Source: Rhizobium etli 8C-3
GTDB lineage: Bacteria; Pseudomonadota; Alphaproteobacteria; Rhizobiales; Rhizobiaceae
NCBI RefSeq assembly: GCF_001908375.1
Contig: NZ_CP017244.1
Location: 2,108,001 to 2,172,000 of the forward strand
Reading direction: 5' to 3'
Length of the DNA: 64,000 bases
How positions within the stretch are numbered: position 1 is the first letter of the stretch; each line of letters starts with the position of its first letter. The notes under the pieces were generated by a model. It worked only from the letters and a program-made list of their open reading frames with translations, had not been told where the DNA came from and ran no database searches. The translations under genes were made by a program, and so were the position numbers. Shown here in pieces: positions 44,584 to 53,340 of the stretch.

Positions 44584-45528
44584 CTATGGATTCGGATGAG
44601 CGTGGTCGGGGGCGGGGTCCGCCTTCTCGGCGCAACCGCGACTGGCCTCGTCGACCAACCAGTCGGCGACGCGGTCCGCACTTGCGGTCCTTGTTGTCCG
44701 CCGGCGTGTGATGAGGGTCGTGCGGCCAGCGTGAGGGAGGGGCGGTCCGAGGGTCGCGAGGGTGCCGTCGAGCAGATGATCCCGAACGAGTAAACGTCGG
44801 ACGAGCGCCACCCCCTGGCCGGCGATCGCGGCACCGGCCGCCATGCTCGCATCGTTGACCACGATCCCGGGGGCCCACGCCGGACGCGAGCGCTCGGTCG
44901 CCTCGTACCATTGCGTCCATCCTTGCTCCGCCGGCACTCCCAGCCGGGAGCAATCGTCATGGTAGAGCGTGAGGCCAGCGAAGGGATCGTCGGCATCCGA
45001 GACGATCCGTGTGGAGCGCGCCACAACGACCACTCGTTCGTCTTCCCCATCATCGAAAAGACGAATGCTGTCCGCCGCCGACCGACTGAGGCGGACCGCG
45101 AGGTCATAGCCGCCATCGTCGACCTCGACCCTCTCGTCGGACACGTGCAGGACGATGTCCACGTCGGGATGCGCGGTCGCGAGCTTCCCGAGGCGCGGCA
45201 GAAGCCAGCAGCGTGCGAACGAGGGAACAACGCTGAGGCGAACCGCGGTCTTGCGCGACACGATCCGCTCCTGCGCGTGGCGTAGGCCGTCGAGTGCTGT
45301 CCTGACGGCTGGGAGATACGCTTCCCCGACGCTGGTCAGGATGACGCCGGCTGGTGTGCGTAGGAAGAGCCGGGCTCCCAATTGACGTTCAAGGGAGGCG
45401 ATCCGCTGGCTGACGGCGCTCTGCGTCAGGCCCAATGTCTTCGCGGCAACGCTCAGGCTCGACGCTTCTGCGGCCCGGACGAAGGCCTCAAGCGTACGCG
45501 TTCCCGGGGGGTCTTGCCTGACGGGCAT
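44584..45528 (-). CDS. LysR family transcriptional regulator (GcvA-like)
   Basis: This protein of 314 residues opens with FVRAAEASSLSVAAKTLGLTQSAVSQRIASLERQLGARLFLRTP, the LysR DNA-binding region. The effector domain has RLSVVPSFARCWLLPRLGKLATAHPDVDIVLHVSD and is typical of the GcvA group. It is divergent from the DinB and GST genes across an 88-bp intergenic region, which suggests it controls them. The last 20 residues are low in hydrophobic content and may be a tail added by stop-codon loss. Confidence 0.88.
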   Translation of the reverse strand: MPVRQDPPGTRTLEAFVRAAEASSLSVAAKTLGLTQSAVSQRIASLERQLGARLFLRTPAGVILTSVGEAYLPAVRTALDGLRHAQERIVSRKTAVRLSVVPSFARCWLLPRLGKLATAHPDVDIVLHVSDERVEVDDGGYDLAVRLSRSAADSIRLFDDGEDERVVVVARSTRIVSDADDPFAGLTLYHDDCSRLGVPAEQGWTQWYEATERSRPAWAPGIVVNDASMAAGAAIAGQGVALVRRLLVRDHLLDGTLATLGPPLPHAGRTTLITRRRTTRTASADRVADWLVDEASRGCAEKADPAPDHAHPNP

Positions 45529-45616
45529 CAGCTATCCTTATCGGGGTAGAAAGGAAATTGGTTATCCAGACGAACGGCATCTTGGTACAAACTGACCTCG
45601 TCTTCAAGGAGGTCTC

Positions 45617-46114
45617 ATGGAACCAAAGTTTCTGGTGTTAGCTCGTTGGACGGTCTGGGCCAATCGTTGCCTCTACGACGCTTGTGCCGGGCTGGCGCAG
45701 GAGGAGTACTACAAGCGGAGATCGTCCGCCTTTCCCTCGATACATTTGACCCTCAACCATCTTCTCGCGACAGATCGGATCTGGCTGGGCCGCCTGTCCG
45801 GCGATGGGCACAGCATCCCCTCCTTGGATTACGAGGTCTGCCCGGATTTTCCGAGCCTGCGCCTAGCACGCGGGAAGGAGGACGATCGACTGACAGGGGT
45901 CGTGCAGAGGCTCGTCGAGGAGGGGCGGCCAAGCGCCATGCTCGACTACATCAGCATGGATGGCCGGCCCCAGACCATGCGGGTAGATCTCGTGCTGTCC
46001 CACCTGTTCCTGCACCATGCTCATCACCGCGGTCAAGTCCATTGTCTTCTCTCGCAAACGGCCGTTGCCCCGCCGTCCCTCGACCTGACCTATTTTCCGA
46101 GGGAGGGGACATGA
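45617..46114 (+). CDS. DinB family protein
   Basis: This protein of 165 residues forms the four-helix DinB/YfiT bundle. The metal-binding histidines are visible in LTLNHLLATDRIWLGRL and in the late HLFLHHAHHRGQVHCLLSQ. DinB-like proteins are often thiol-dependent transferases using bacillithiol, mycothiol or glutathione. Here the gene overlaps a glutathione S-transferase gene, so the two may share a detoxification role. AGGAGG lies upstream of the ATG. Confidence 0.87.
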   Translation: MEPKFLVLARWTVWANRCLYDACAGLAQEEYYKRRSSAFPSIHLTLNHLLATDRIWLGRLSGDGHSIPSLDYEVCPDFPSLRLARGKEDDRLTGVVQRLVEEGRPSAMLDYISMDGRPQTMRVDLVLSHLFLHHAHHRGQVHCLLSQTAVAPPSLDLTYFPREGT

Positions 46115-46761
46115 TCGACGTGTACTTCTGGCCCACCCCGAACTGCTACAAGGTTACGCTGTTCCTGGAGGAGGCCGGGATCCCGTATCGGATCATAGCC
46201 GTAGACATCGGCCAGGGTGCGCAGTTTCGATCCGAGTTCTCGGCCATCTCCCCGAACAGCCGCATACCTGCCATCGTCGATCATCTAGAGGAAGATGTAA
46301 CCGCGATACCCATCTTTGAAAGCGGGGCTATATTGGTCTACCTGGCCGAGAAAATCGGTCGATTCCTGCCAGAAGAGACATCCGAAAGAACGGTTGTGAT
46401 GCAGTGGCTGTTCTGGCAGGTTGGCGGCCTCGGGCCTATGGCCGGTCAAGCCCACCATTTCCGGCACTATGCCCCGGAACTCATTCCATACGCTGTCGAT
46501 CGGTATACGACGGAAGTCACGCGGCTCTACGGAGTGCTGGACCGCCGGCTGGATGGCAGGGGTTTCCTGGCGGACGGCTACTCCATAGCCGACATGGCGG
46601 TCTTCCCGTGGGTGAACCGCTACGCGAAGCAAGGTCAGGATCTCGCACGGTTCCCAAACGTCGCTCGATGGTTCCGAAGCATCTCGGAGCGGCCGGCGAC
46701 GAACTCGGCCTACAGGACCGGGCCGGTCGACCCTCGGTCATCGGTGATCGCGGTAGTTTAG
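46111..46761 (+). CDS. Glutathione S-transferase
   Basis: This protein of 216 residues has a thioredoxin-like N-terminal domain: YFWPTPNCYKVTLFLEEAGIPY, the cis-proline NSRIPAIVDH, and the E-S pair in IFESGAILVYLAEK, which contacts glutathione. The helical C-terminal domain has the N-capping segment FLADGYSIADMAVFPWV. The sequence resembles the YfcG/nu-class. It overlaps the DinB gene (ATGA) and has GGGAGGGG upstream, so expression is coupled. The physiological substrate is unknown. Confidence 0.9.
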   Translation: MIDVYFWPTPNCYKVTLFLEEAGIPYRIIAVDIGQGAQFRSEFSAISPNSRIPAIVDHLEEDVTAIPIFESGAILVYLAEKIGRFLPEETSERTVVMQWLFWQVGGLGPMAGQAHHFRHYAPELIPYAVDRYTTEVTRLYGVLDRRLDGRGFLADGYSIADMAVFPWVNRYAKQGQDLARFPNVARWFRSISERPATNSAYRTGPVDPRSSVIAVV

Positions 46762-47153
46762 GCTCGACCCACGTGGCCTGGGGGATGGACCTCGTGCCGA
46801 GGCGCGGCTCGGGGCCGGTGCCATGGATGATGCCGTCCCGGCGACCTGCCCATTCGAGCAGTTGCTCCGGTCATGGCAGCTTGCGGTCGTCCACATGCGG
46901 GTCGCCGCAAGGGTGCCGCGGCCACTATTCTCCGAGCCCTAGAGCATTCATCAGATCACTTCCTTTCGGGTATGGCCGGTTCCTGCCACAGGACAAGGCG
47001 GCGCTGGCCGCTAAAATGCTGAACCAGGTCTGGGACGCGGCATAGGCCGGAACGGGCGATTGGCCGAGCTGCGCGCCCACCTACCGGTGTCTCCAGTGTT
47101 TCAGCCGAGCTTGCCCGCCGCTTCGGCGGACAAGCTCGACCTCGATCCGATAC
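46762..47153. other. Gap of about 390 bp without a recognisable gene
   Basis: Open frames continue from the GST gene in other frames, but none has a family signature or a start signal. No terminator was found after the GST gene. Confidence 0.4.
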
Positions 47154-48083
47154 TCAACCGGCTCTTTTCTCCGCGTCCTCCACCGCCAACCTGGCCAGAG
47201 TGAGCGCGGCCTTTCGCGTTCTCGCAGCCGCAATAAAGCGGCCGTTGTGACAGAAAATCGCGCCCTCAATTCCAGCGGCCACTTCCAGCTCGCGACCGCT
47301 CAACCCAGCCCAGGCGGCCGGAAGGTCGGCACGCAGTTCGAACCCCGCCTCCGCTCGGCGAATCCCGGTCACACACCAATCGGCCTCGCGCGGATGGACC
47401 ACGAACAGGAGATGATCGGCGCCCGCCTTGACGATCGCCGGGCGAAACGGCATGCCCATCGGCAGTTCGAGAACCCGGCCCTCCCCTGCTGACGCGATCG
47501 CCTGCAGCACCAAGCCTTCGGCGCGCAGTTTCGCATGGATCCCAGCAATCTTGGCCTCGACGAGATTGCGGGCGATTGCGATCGCAGCATGGAATGACCG
47601 ATCGGTCGCCTCGGGATCCGCATCGTCGAAGACGGGTTTCAATGTTTCGAGCAAAGACGGCAGCGTTAATTCGGCGAGCGAGCCGGCGCTATCGGGGCTG
47701 AGCGCGCCATTGTCGATCAGGTCGATGGGCAAGACGAAGCTGGCATCGAAAGGAGCATACACGGCCTCAGTGAATGGCATCGGGACAGAGAGGGCCGTCA
47801 GGTAGTCGCGCCCGAAATGTTTCCAGATCAAACCGAACGAGCTGAAGGGCTGACTATCGTCGCGCTGCGGTGCGCCGCGCTGGTGATGATCGAAAATCCC
47901 GGCGGCCGCATCATAGGCGCCGCCGACATCGTAGACGATGCGATCGGCGCCGGGTGTAATCCACTCCGTCGCTCTGCTGCGAACCAGCCGCGCGTCAGGG
48001 AAAAGCCGCGTGAGAATGACGCTGGACAACACTTCGTCGGCATGAAAGCCGCCGGAATGCGTAACAAGGAAATTTGGAGCCAT
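47154..48083 (-). CDS. MYG1-family metal-dependent protein hydrolase/exonuclease
   Basis: This protein of 309 residues has the MYG1 hallmarks: FLVTHSGGFHADEVLSSVILTRLFPDA at the N-terminus, IVYDVGGAYDAAAGIFDHHQRGAP with the DHH metal motif, and FSSFGLIWKHFGRDYL. C-terminal parts include LPMGMPFRPAIVKAGADHLLFVVHP. MYG1 is a conserved DHH-like nuclease; the bacterial role is poorly known. It is a single gene, with no close partner. Confidence 0.9.
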   Translation of the reverse strand: MAPNFLVTHSGGFHADEVLSSVILTRLFPDARLVRSRATEWITPGADRIVYDVGGAYDAAAGIFDHHQRGAPQRDDSQPFSSFGLIWKHFGRDYLTALSVPMPFTEAVYAPFDASFVLPIDLIDNGALSPDSAGSLAELTLPSLLETLKPVFDDADPEATDRSFHAAIAIARNLVEAKIAGIHAKLRAEGLVLQAIASAGEGRVLELPMGMPFRPAIVKAGADHLLFVVHPREADWCVTGIRRAEAGFELRADLPAAWAGLSGRELEVAAGIEGAIFCHNGRFIAAARTRKAALTLARLAVEDAEKRAG

Positions 48084-48792
48084 ACGGCCATGACCTTACT
48101 GGTTGCGAACTGGACCGATCGGCAGATAACCAGTTTTGGGTGACATCTCAACCGCTCATCATCAAAGTGCAGAGACGAGCCCAGACCGTAGAACGGATTG
48201 GTCTGATGCGTGCATGAAAGGTCTGGACGTTGTGCGTCCGCTGTGCGCGCCCAGAATCGCTCGATGTGAGTTTTAGTTTGCCGTTTCAACCGCGAAATGT
48301 CATATGACCGTTAGCTTTAGCCGGTAGATGCGGTCTTATTTTCCGCTAACGGTTTCAGTGAAACTTCTACTTTGCCAAAGCGATTGCACAATCAGACCTC
48401 AACGGCTGCTCGAGCGGCGGCCGAGGTGCGCGCCTGTCCACCCGCCAGGCTTACAATCTGCTCAGCCGGTATCGCGTCGAGGTGACGATCACGACGTTAC
48501 TGCCCCGCACCACCGAAACCCGGCGCAAGCCGCTTCCAGGCGGGGACCGAGGTCAGCACGACACTGCTCGGGCAATTCCAACTGTCACCTGAAATCTTTC
48601 AACTCAATTTTCGGTTGGGCTCTTACCTAGTGATTCATGATTAATTGCACCCATCGCAAAACCCTCTATTTTCCCTTGCAGGGTGCCTCGACGAGACGGG
48701 ACGTCCTCAGCTTCGCAGCGCCGCCGGACCGCTTCGGTTTCCGCACCAATCCCAGATGCCGTTCGACGACACGATCCATGAGGAGACGAGCG
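48084..48792. other. Gap of about 700 bp containing transposase debris
   Basis: Apart from the transposase-like segment at 48425-48561, the stretch has no family match. A 52-codon in-frame extension in front of the O-methyltransferase (from 48637) does not resemble the family. Confidence 0.4.
48425..48561 (+). mobile_element. Transposase/integrase helix-turn-helix remnant
   Basis: The frame starting at 48425 reads GARLSTRQAYNLLSRYRVEV, then TTLLPRTTETRRKPLPG. This pattern resembles the N-terminal helix-turn-helix of Mu-type or IS481-like DDE transposases, in which STRQxYxLLxRYR is followed by a proline- and arginine-rich linker. No catalytic domain follows, so it is a fragment only. Confidence 0.4.
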
Positions 48793-49806
48793 ATGGGTGC
48801 AACGACGCCGGACAACATCATGCGGCTCGGCATGGGGTTCTGGGCCTCCAAGGCCATGCTCAGCGCGGTCGAGCTCGGCGTCTTCACCGAGCTCGCAGCC
48901 GGCCCGGCCGACCTGCCTGACCTGCAGGCCAGGCTGAAACTGCATCCCCGCTCGGCCCGCGACTTCCTTGACACCCTTGTGGCCCTGAAGCTGCTCGAAC
49001 GCGAGGACGGCCGCTATCGCAATGCCCCTGATACGGACCTCTTCCTCGACAAGGCGAAGCCGTCCTATATCGGTGGTATCCTCGAAATGGCCAATGCCCG
49101 GCTCTACGGTTTCTGGGGCTCGCTTACCGAAGCCCTGCACACGGGAGAGCCCCAGAACGAAGCCAACCACAGCGATGACTTCTTCACCGCGATCTATGCG
49201 GAGCCGGCACGGCTGCGCGGGTTCCTCGAGGCGATGAGCGGGATCAGCGCCGGTGCGGCGCAGGCGATCGCCGCCAGGTTCGACTGGTCGAAATACACGA
49301 CCTTCGCCGATGTGGGCGCGGCGCAGGGCATGGTGCCGGTGGTGATCGCGCGAGCCCATTCGCATCTCCAGGCCATCGGCTTCGACCTGCCCGCCGTGCA
49401 GCCGATATTCGACGAGTTCGTCGCCCTGCAGGGCCTCGCTCACCGCATCCGCTTCCAAAGCGGCAACTTCTTCGACGGCCCGATGCCGAATGCGGATGTG
49501 ATCGTGATGGGGCATATCCTGCACGACTGGGATCTTGCCGAGAAGAGGATGCTGCTGGAAAAAGCATTCGCCGCGTTGCCGAAAGACGGGGCGCTGATCG
49601 TCTACGACGCCGTCATCGACGACGAGCGCCGCAGCAACGCCTTCGGCCTGCTGATGAGCCTGAACATGCTGATCGAGACTCGCGGAGGTTTCGACTACAC
49701 CGGCGCCGATTGCCAGGCCTGGATGCGCGATGCCGGTTTCGTTTCCACACGCGTTGAGCCGTTGCTGGGGCCGGACTCGATGGTGATCGGCTTCAAGCCC
49801 GACTGA
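48793..49806 (+). CDS. SAM-dependent O-methyltransferase (hydroxyneurosporene/plant OMT type)
   Basis: This protein of 337 residues has an N-terminal winged dimerisation domain ([25 protein letters not shown], then [19 protein letters not shown]). A class I methyltransferase domain of the Methyltransf_2 type follows: [60 protein letters not shown] and [13 protein letters not shown]. The histidine in HILHDW is the usual catalytic base. The AGGAG ten bases before ATG 48793 decides the start. The substrate, likely a phenol or polyketide hydroxyl, is unknown. Confidence 0.88.
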   Translation: MGATTPDNIMRLGMGFWASKAMLSAVELGVFTELAAGPADLPDLQARLKLHPRSARDFLDTLVALKLLEREDGRYRNAPDTDLFLDKAKPSYIGGILEMANARLYGFWGSLTEALHTGEPQNEANHSDDFFTAIYAEPARLRGFLEAMSGISAGAAQAIAARFDWSKYTTFADVGAAQGMVPVVIARAHSHLQAIGFDLPAVQPIFDEFVALQGLAHRIRFQSGNFFDGPMPNADVIVMGHILHDWDLAEKRMLLEKAFAALPKDGALIVYDAVIDDERRSNAFGLLMSLNMLIETRGGFDYTGADCQAWMRDAGFVSTRVEPLLGPDSMVIGFKPD

Positions 49807-49862
49807 ACGGAAACGCAACTTGACCGGCCATTTGCGGCGCGCTGGCCTTGCCCTCGTCGGCC

Positions 49863-49980
49863 GATGTCGAGGAGCGCTACGTTCAAACACAGCAGGGGCA
49901 CGCTTCGGCTGAGTTGACGCGCAAACGTCAGCGGCGGCGCGGCCGCTTCCGCAGCAATCTCACCAAGTGTCTGGGCTTTA
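49863..49980 (+). pseudogene. Possible tyrosine recombinase C-terminal remnant
   Basis: The reading VEERYVQTQQGHASAELTRK, followed by RQRRRGRFRSNLTK, resembles the end of some phage-type or plasmid integrases, in which GHxSxxxTxxY precedes a basic helix. The catalytic tyrosine position is R here (RKRQ), and the upstream catalytic residues are missing. The assignment is weak and rests on pattern only. Confidence 0.3.
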
Positions 49981-50077
49981 AGGGCCTACTCCCCAAGCGG
50001 TCAAAATTGCGGGCTGGGTGTTCAGCTTAGCGCTTCAATTGAAATCGGGGAGTAAAAGCTACAGGGCTGTAGGGACC

Positions 50078-50421
50078 TTATCCCGCCAGCATACGTGCGA
50101 GCATATTTCTGATGTGGTCCTGCGCGCCGTAGAAAATTGCCGCGACAATGATTTTGCGGCTATCTCTACCGGTAGAAACCAAATAGCTGCCTTGTCCCGC
50201 CGAAGAAACCGGATCCCGGGATGAATATCGGGCCGCAGAGTCCCGATATAAGGCGTATCGACGAGACGATCGATTTCGACACGCAGTTTGTGGATCCGTT
50301 CAGCGGTACGCTCCACCGCCTCGTCAGACGAGTCCCCGAGTTCGACATAGGCGTCGAACAGATGATCGAAGATCAACTCGAAATCGCGTTCGGCATCCTC
50401 AGAATATTCAACAGTCCACAC
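50078..50421 (-). pseudogene. parE: ParE/RelE-superfamily toxin, frameshifted near its C-terminus
   Basis: The N-terminal part reads YSEDAERDFELIFDHLFDAY, then PYIGTLRPDIHPGIRFLRRD, a normal ParE toxin. After FLPVE the frame breaks near 50165. Inserting one base restores RKIIVAAIFYGAQDHIRNML and ARMLAG with a stop at 50078, the family end. As it stands, the C-terminal strand and the catalytic or binding helix are replaced by unrelated residues. The GTG at 50421 is the likely start, overlapping the antitoxin end; ATG 50445 is an alternative. Confidence 0.75.
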
Positions 50422-50683
50422 GAACAACCCGTCGCTTCCGCTCAATCATTGCCGAGACGCGGCTTTCCATTTCCGTCGCAGTAATCATAGGTCCATTCAA
50501 TCGCCGCTGAACCAATTCGCGAAGCGCTGCCGTTTCGACGGTCTCGGTTTCCGTCTTTTGGCGAAGCAGTTCTAGGCCCTGCTGAAGAACGGAACTCATG
50601 CTGGAATACCGGCCGCTCTCCACCAGCGAACGGGCAAACGCATCCTGCTGGTCGGTCAGCGAGATCGACGATTTGACACTCAT
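50408..50683 (-). CDS. parD: ParD-like (CC2985-type) antitoxin
   Basis: This protein of 91 residues has the ribbon-helix-helix of the ParD family: VKSSISLTDQQDAFARSLVESGRYSSMSSVLQQGLELLRQK. The tail (TETVETAALRELVQRRLNG) would wrap the toxin. It precedes and slightly overlaps the damaged toxin gene. AAGGAG lies ten bases before the ATG. With its toxin broken, it may persist as an anti-addiction factor or a repressor of other modules. Confidence 0.85.
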   Translation of the reverse strand: MSVKSSISLTDQQDAFARSLVESGRYSSMSSVLQQGLELLRQKTETETVETAALRELVQRRLNGPMITATEMESRVSAMIERKRRVVRVDC

Positions 50684-50940
50684 CGGTTTAACTCCTTTGA
50701 ACCTAATTTGCTACTCAGTAGCACATACGTCAATTTGACGAGATGTCCGTCAGGGCGGCAAAGTCAACGACGTCGGTGCAGAAGCAATCGTGCTCGGCCA
50801 TTCGAGCGCCGAAATGACCCCAAACGCCGATCCAGCCAAACCAGGACGAAATAAAAGCCGCTGGCGAAGCGGCCGAAGCTGCGGCGGAAGTGTCGGACCA
50901 GATCGGGCGCGCGATTCCCCAGGCGAATTTCGTCACTCGC

Positions 50941-51432
50941 CTAACGATCGGGGGTGAAGACCTCGGTTACAAGAAGACTGTCGCAATAGTCCTCATTCTC
51001 CATTGCGATGTTGTTGATGTGCCGCGTATTCGTGCCTTTGCCGCGCGATGTCAGCGAGATGCCGTCGGGGCCGATGCGCCGCGCCGCATGTCCACCCTTT
51101 CCAGGCGCCGAGCAAACAGCAACCAGGCAGTCGGTTTCCGCCATTATTTCCCAGTTGCTGCCATTCGGCACATAGAGGCAATGAGGCGCGGTCTTCTCGA
51201 AAACGTTCATCCGGTCGCCGAGAAGACCCCAGTCCTGCCCGGCGGCCTGAACCATGGCCTTGCCCTCGACCACTACGAGTATGACTTCGCGGTCGCCAGT
51301 TGCCTCTCCGGCTTTCTCGCCTTGCCGCAGCCGATAGAGTGAGAAGCCGACAAAGCGCCAACCGGCGGATTGGGGAGTGATCTCATGGACCTTGCCATGA
51401 CTTCCGAACGGTTTGCGGAGAAGATCAACCAT
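50941..51432 (-). pseudogene. iolB: 5-deoxy-glucuronate isomerase IolB, C-terminally truncated
   Basis: The first about 160 residues match the IolB N-terminal half: LLRKPFGSHGKVHEITPQSAGWRFVGFSLYRL, EVILVVVEGKAMVQAAG, SAPGKGGHAARRIGPDG and NTRHINNIAMENEDYCDSLLVTEVFTP. After TEVFTP the family normally continues for about 100 residues with the metal-binding RHDxDxxP region, but here DR and a stop follow at 50941. The second cupin half and its metal ligands are therefore absent. It is downstream of iolD', in the typical iolC-D-E-B order without iolE. Confidence 0.85.
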
Positions 51433-51443
51433 GTCGATTCTCC

Positions 51444-52022
51444 TCAGTTGAAAGTGCGCTGGTCGCGCGCATTCTGGTTATAATGCTCACGCGCCTGTTC
51501 CAGCCGTTCCGGGCCGCCGGCTTGGGGCACGGCAACATCCCACCAGTGACCGCCCGCCCCTGTGCCTGGAACGGCATCGATGTCGATCACGATGACCGTC
51601 GGCTTAGTACGGGAACGCCCTTCGACGATCTTCCGCTCAAGTTCAGCAATGTGGGCTGCCTTTTCCGCATAGGCACCCATCGAGCGGGCATGACCGACGA
51701 AGTCCAGCTCGGGCATTTCCTCGATATTGCTTTCCTTGTACATGTTGTTGAACTCGGCGCCGCCGCACTCGATTTGCAAGCGATTGATGCAGCCATAGCC
51801 GCGATTGTCCGTCAAAACGACTGTAAACGGGACCCGGCGCATGACCGCCGTCGCCAGTTCCGAATTCGCCATCATGTACGAGCCATCACCGACGAAGCAG
51901 ACGACCTCCTTGTGTGGAGCAGCCAATATTATACCCATGGCACCGGCCACTTCGTAGCCCATGCAGGAGTAACCATACTCCATATGGTACCCACCCTTGG
52001 CGGACTGCCAGAGGATCTGCAA
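51444..52022 (-). pseudogene. iolD: IolD (trihydroxycyclohexane-1,2-dione hydrolase), C-terminal fragment
   Basis: About 190 of the usual about 615 residues remain: GYHMEYGYSCMGYEVAG, the thiamine-diphosphate motif FVGDGSYMMANSELATAV, VLTDNRGYGCINRLQIECGGAEFN and the ending GAGGHWWDVAVPQAGG. The N-terminal and central domains are gone, and the fragment begins at a junction with the first codons of iolC. ThDP and Mg residues survive, but the active site cannot be complete. Confidence 0.87.
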
Positions 52023-52102
52023 CGCACCCGGCGTCCACCTACCTGCAGACCGTAGAGGTCGACTGATGCCCGACCGATGGTAATGACGTCGAGTGGTTTC
52101 AT
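52023..52102 (-). pseudogene. iolC: IolC (5-dehydro-2-deoxygluconokinase), N-terminal fragment
   Basis: From ATG 52102 the first 24 codons read KPLDVITIGRASVDLYGLQVG, the recognisable start of IolC (PfkB-type sugar kinase). They then run out of phase into the iolD fragment. The deletion removed most of iolC and the first two-thirds of iolD. A ribosome binding site (AAGGAGATCTGAA) precedes the start. The gene directly upstream ends 15 bp away, so the operon order is preserved. Confidence 0.83.
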
Positions 52103-52117
52103 TTCAGATCTCCTTAC

Positions 52118-53047
52118 TCAGAATCCGACGCGCGCCAGGAAGGCCCGGCTGGCCGCCAGATCTTCGAGAATGCTGCCTGTGTTGCGCGGATCCCGCTCTT
52201 GTTCGATGGTGATGTAGCCGCCGTAGCCGAGTTCGGTCAGAAGCGCGCGGACGGACTGATAGTCGATCGACCCGCGACCGATCGGGCACATGACGCCCTT
52301 GGCGCAAGCGTCGAAGAAGCGAATGCGCGCTTCCATAACCTGCCCGTAGACCTTGGCGTCGATATCCTTGAAATGAATATAGTCAACGCGATCCCAGTAT
52401 TGCCTGAGCGTGGCAACAGGATCCATGCCGGAATAGGCCATATGGCCGGTGTCAAGGCACAGCCCTGCGAGATCGGCAGGAATATCGTCTACGACTCGCC
52501 GCAACTCATCGGCGAATTCAATATATCCACCCGCATGGGGATGGATGGTTGCACGCACGCCATATTTGTCGCGCGCCAGCGCCGCGATGGCGCGGATATT
52601 GTCGATCATGCCTTGCCACGCGCCTTCATCGAGACGGGGTGCACGATCAGAATGGCCGGCTGCATAGTCGCGCACGTCATGGCCCCAATCCATCACGGTC
52701 AGGTAAGGCGCCGCATAGCGTTGGCCGGGATGGGTTTCGGGCTTCGGTAGTTGGGTGATCAGCGCGCAGATTTCATCGGTCTGACGCAGAAGGCTCTCGC
52801 GCTTCGCTGGGGAAACGAGGTCGTCGAAGATCGTACCGGCGACGATCTTCAGATCACGCTGGTCGAGCGCTCTGGAAACCAGCCCCAGATCCAGCGGGAG
52901 GTAACCATAAGGCCCAAGTTCCAACCCGCCGAAACCGGCCGCCTGTGCTTCATCGAGCACTTTTTCCCAGGCAGGAAGGTGCGGATTATTCACATCATCG
53001 ACGCCCCAGCAGCATGGCGCGGTTGTTATGGTGATGGGACTGCGCAT
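52118..53047 (-). CDS. Sugar phosphate isomerase/epimerase (xylose isomerase-like TIM barrel)
   Basis: This protein of 309 residues has a (beta/alpha)8 barrel: FGGLELGPYGYLPLDLGLV, MDWGHDVRDYAAGH, GVRATIHPHAGGYIEFADELRRVV, AGLCLDTGHMAYSGMDPVATLRQY and VDYIHFKDID, with metal-binding histidine and acidic positions. It is similar in style to the IolE/IolI-type and ketose epimerases, but not to iolE itself by its opening. Its start overlaps the stop of the ABM gene (ATGA). The substrate is probably an inositol- or sugar-derived ketose. Confidence 0.83.
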   Translation of the reverse strand: MRSPITITTAPCCWGVDDVNNPHLPAWEKVLDEAQAAGFGGLELGPYGYLPLDLGLVSRALDQRDLKIVAGTIFDDLVSPAKRESLLRQTDEICALITQLPKPETHPGQRYAAPYLTVMDWGHDVRDYAAGHSDRAPRLDEGAWQGMIDNIRAIAALARDKYGVRATIHPHAGGYIEFADELRRVVDDIPADLAGLCLDTGHMAYSGMDPVATLRQYWDRVDYIHFKDIDAKVYGQVMEARIRFFDACAKGVMCPIGRGSIDYQSVRALLTELGYGGYITIEQERDPRNTGSILEDLAASRAFLARVGF

Positions 53048-53340
53048 CAGGTGTCTGCCGTGATTGTTTCTAAGGTAAAGGACCGGTGGAGTGGTTCGTA
53101 AAACTCGAGAAAGCGTTGCGTATGGTCTCGCAGGAGGTGTTCCGCATAGGCCTGCTCATCTCTCCAGCACTCGATAAAAACCAACCGGTTCGGATCGTCT
53201 GTGCAGGTGAAGCAGTCAAACGAAAAGCAACCATCCTCGGCCCTCGTCGCTGACGGCACCTACGGGGCGCGGGCGAGAATTTCGTCCCGCGTCCCGGGTA
53301 CAAGCTCAATCGTCACGATGAACTTGTACGGCTCGGTCAT
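53047..53340 (-). pseudogene. Antibiotic biosynthesis monooxygenase-type protein, interrupted by an amber codon
   Basis: From ATG 53340 the protein reads EPYKFIVTIELVPGTRDEILARAP, then a TAG codon at 53262-53260. The same frame continues PSATRAEDGCFSFDCFTCTDD and NRLVFIECWRDEQAYAEHLL to a stop at 53047, together about 97 codons, a normal ABM/YgiN length. The start overlaps the upstream gene (53337) and the end overlaps the next gene, so all signs of operon coupling are intact. Either it is nonsense-mutated or, less likely, the codon is read through. Confidence 0.8.

Noticed and set aside
48604..49890. 428-codon minus-strand frame opposite the O-methyltransferase
   Set aside because: It is the complement of the real gene with no recognisable domain and no ribosome binding site.
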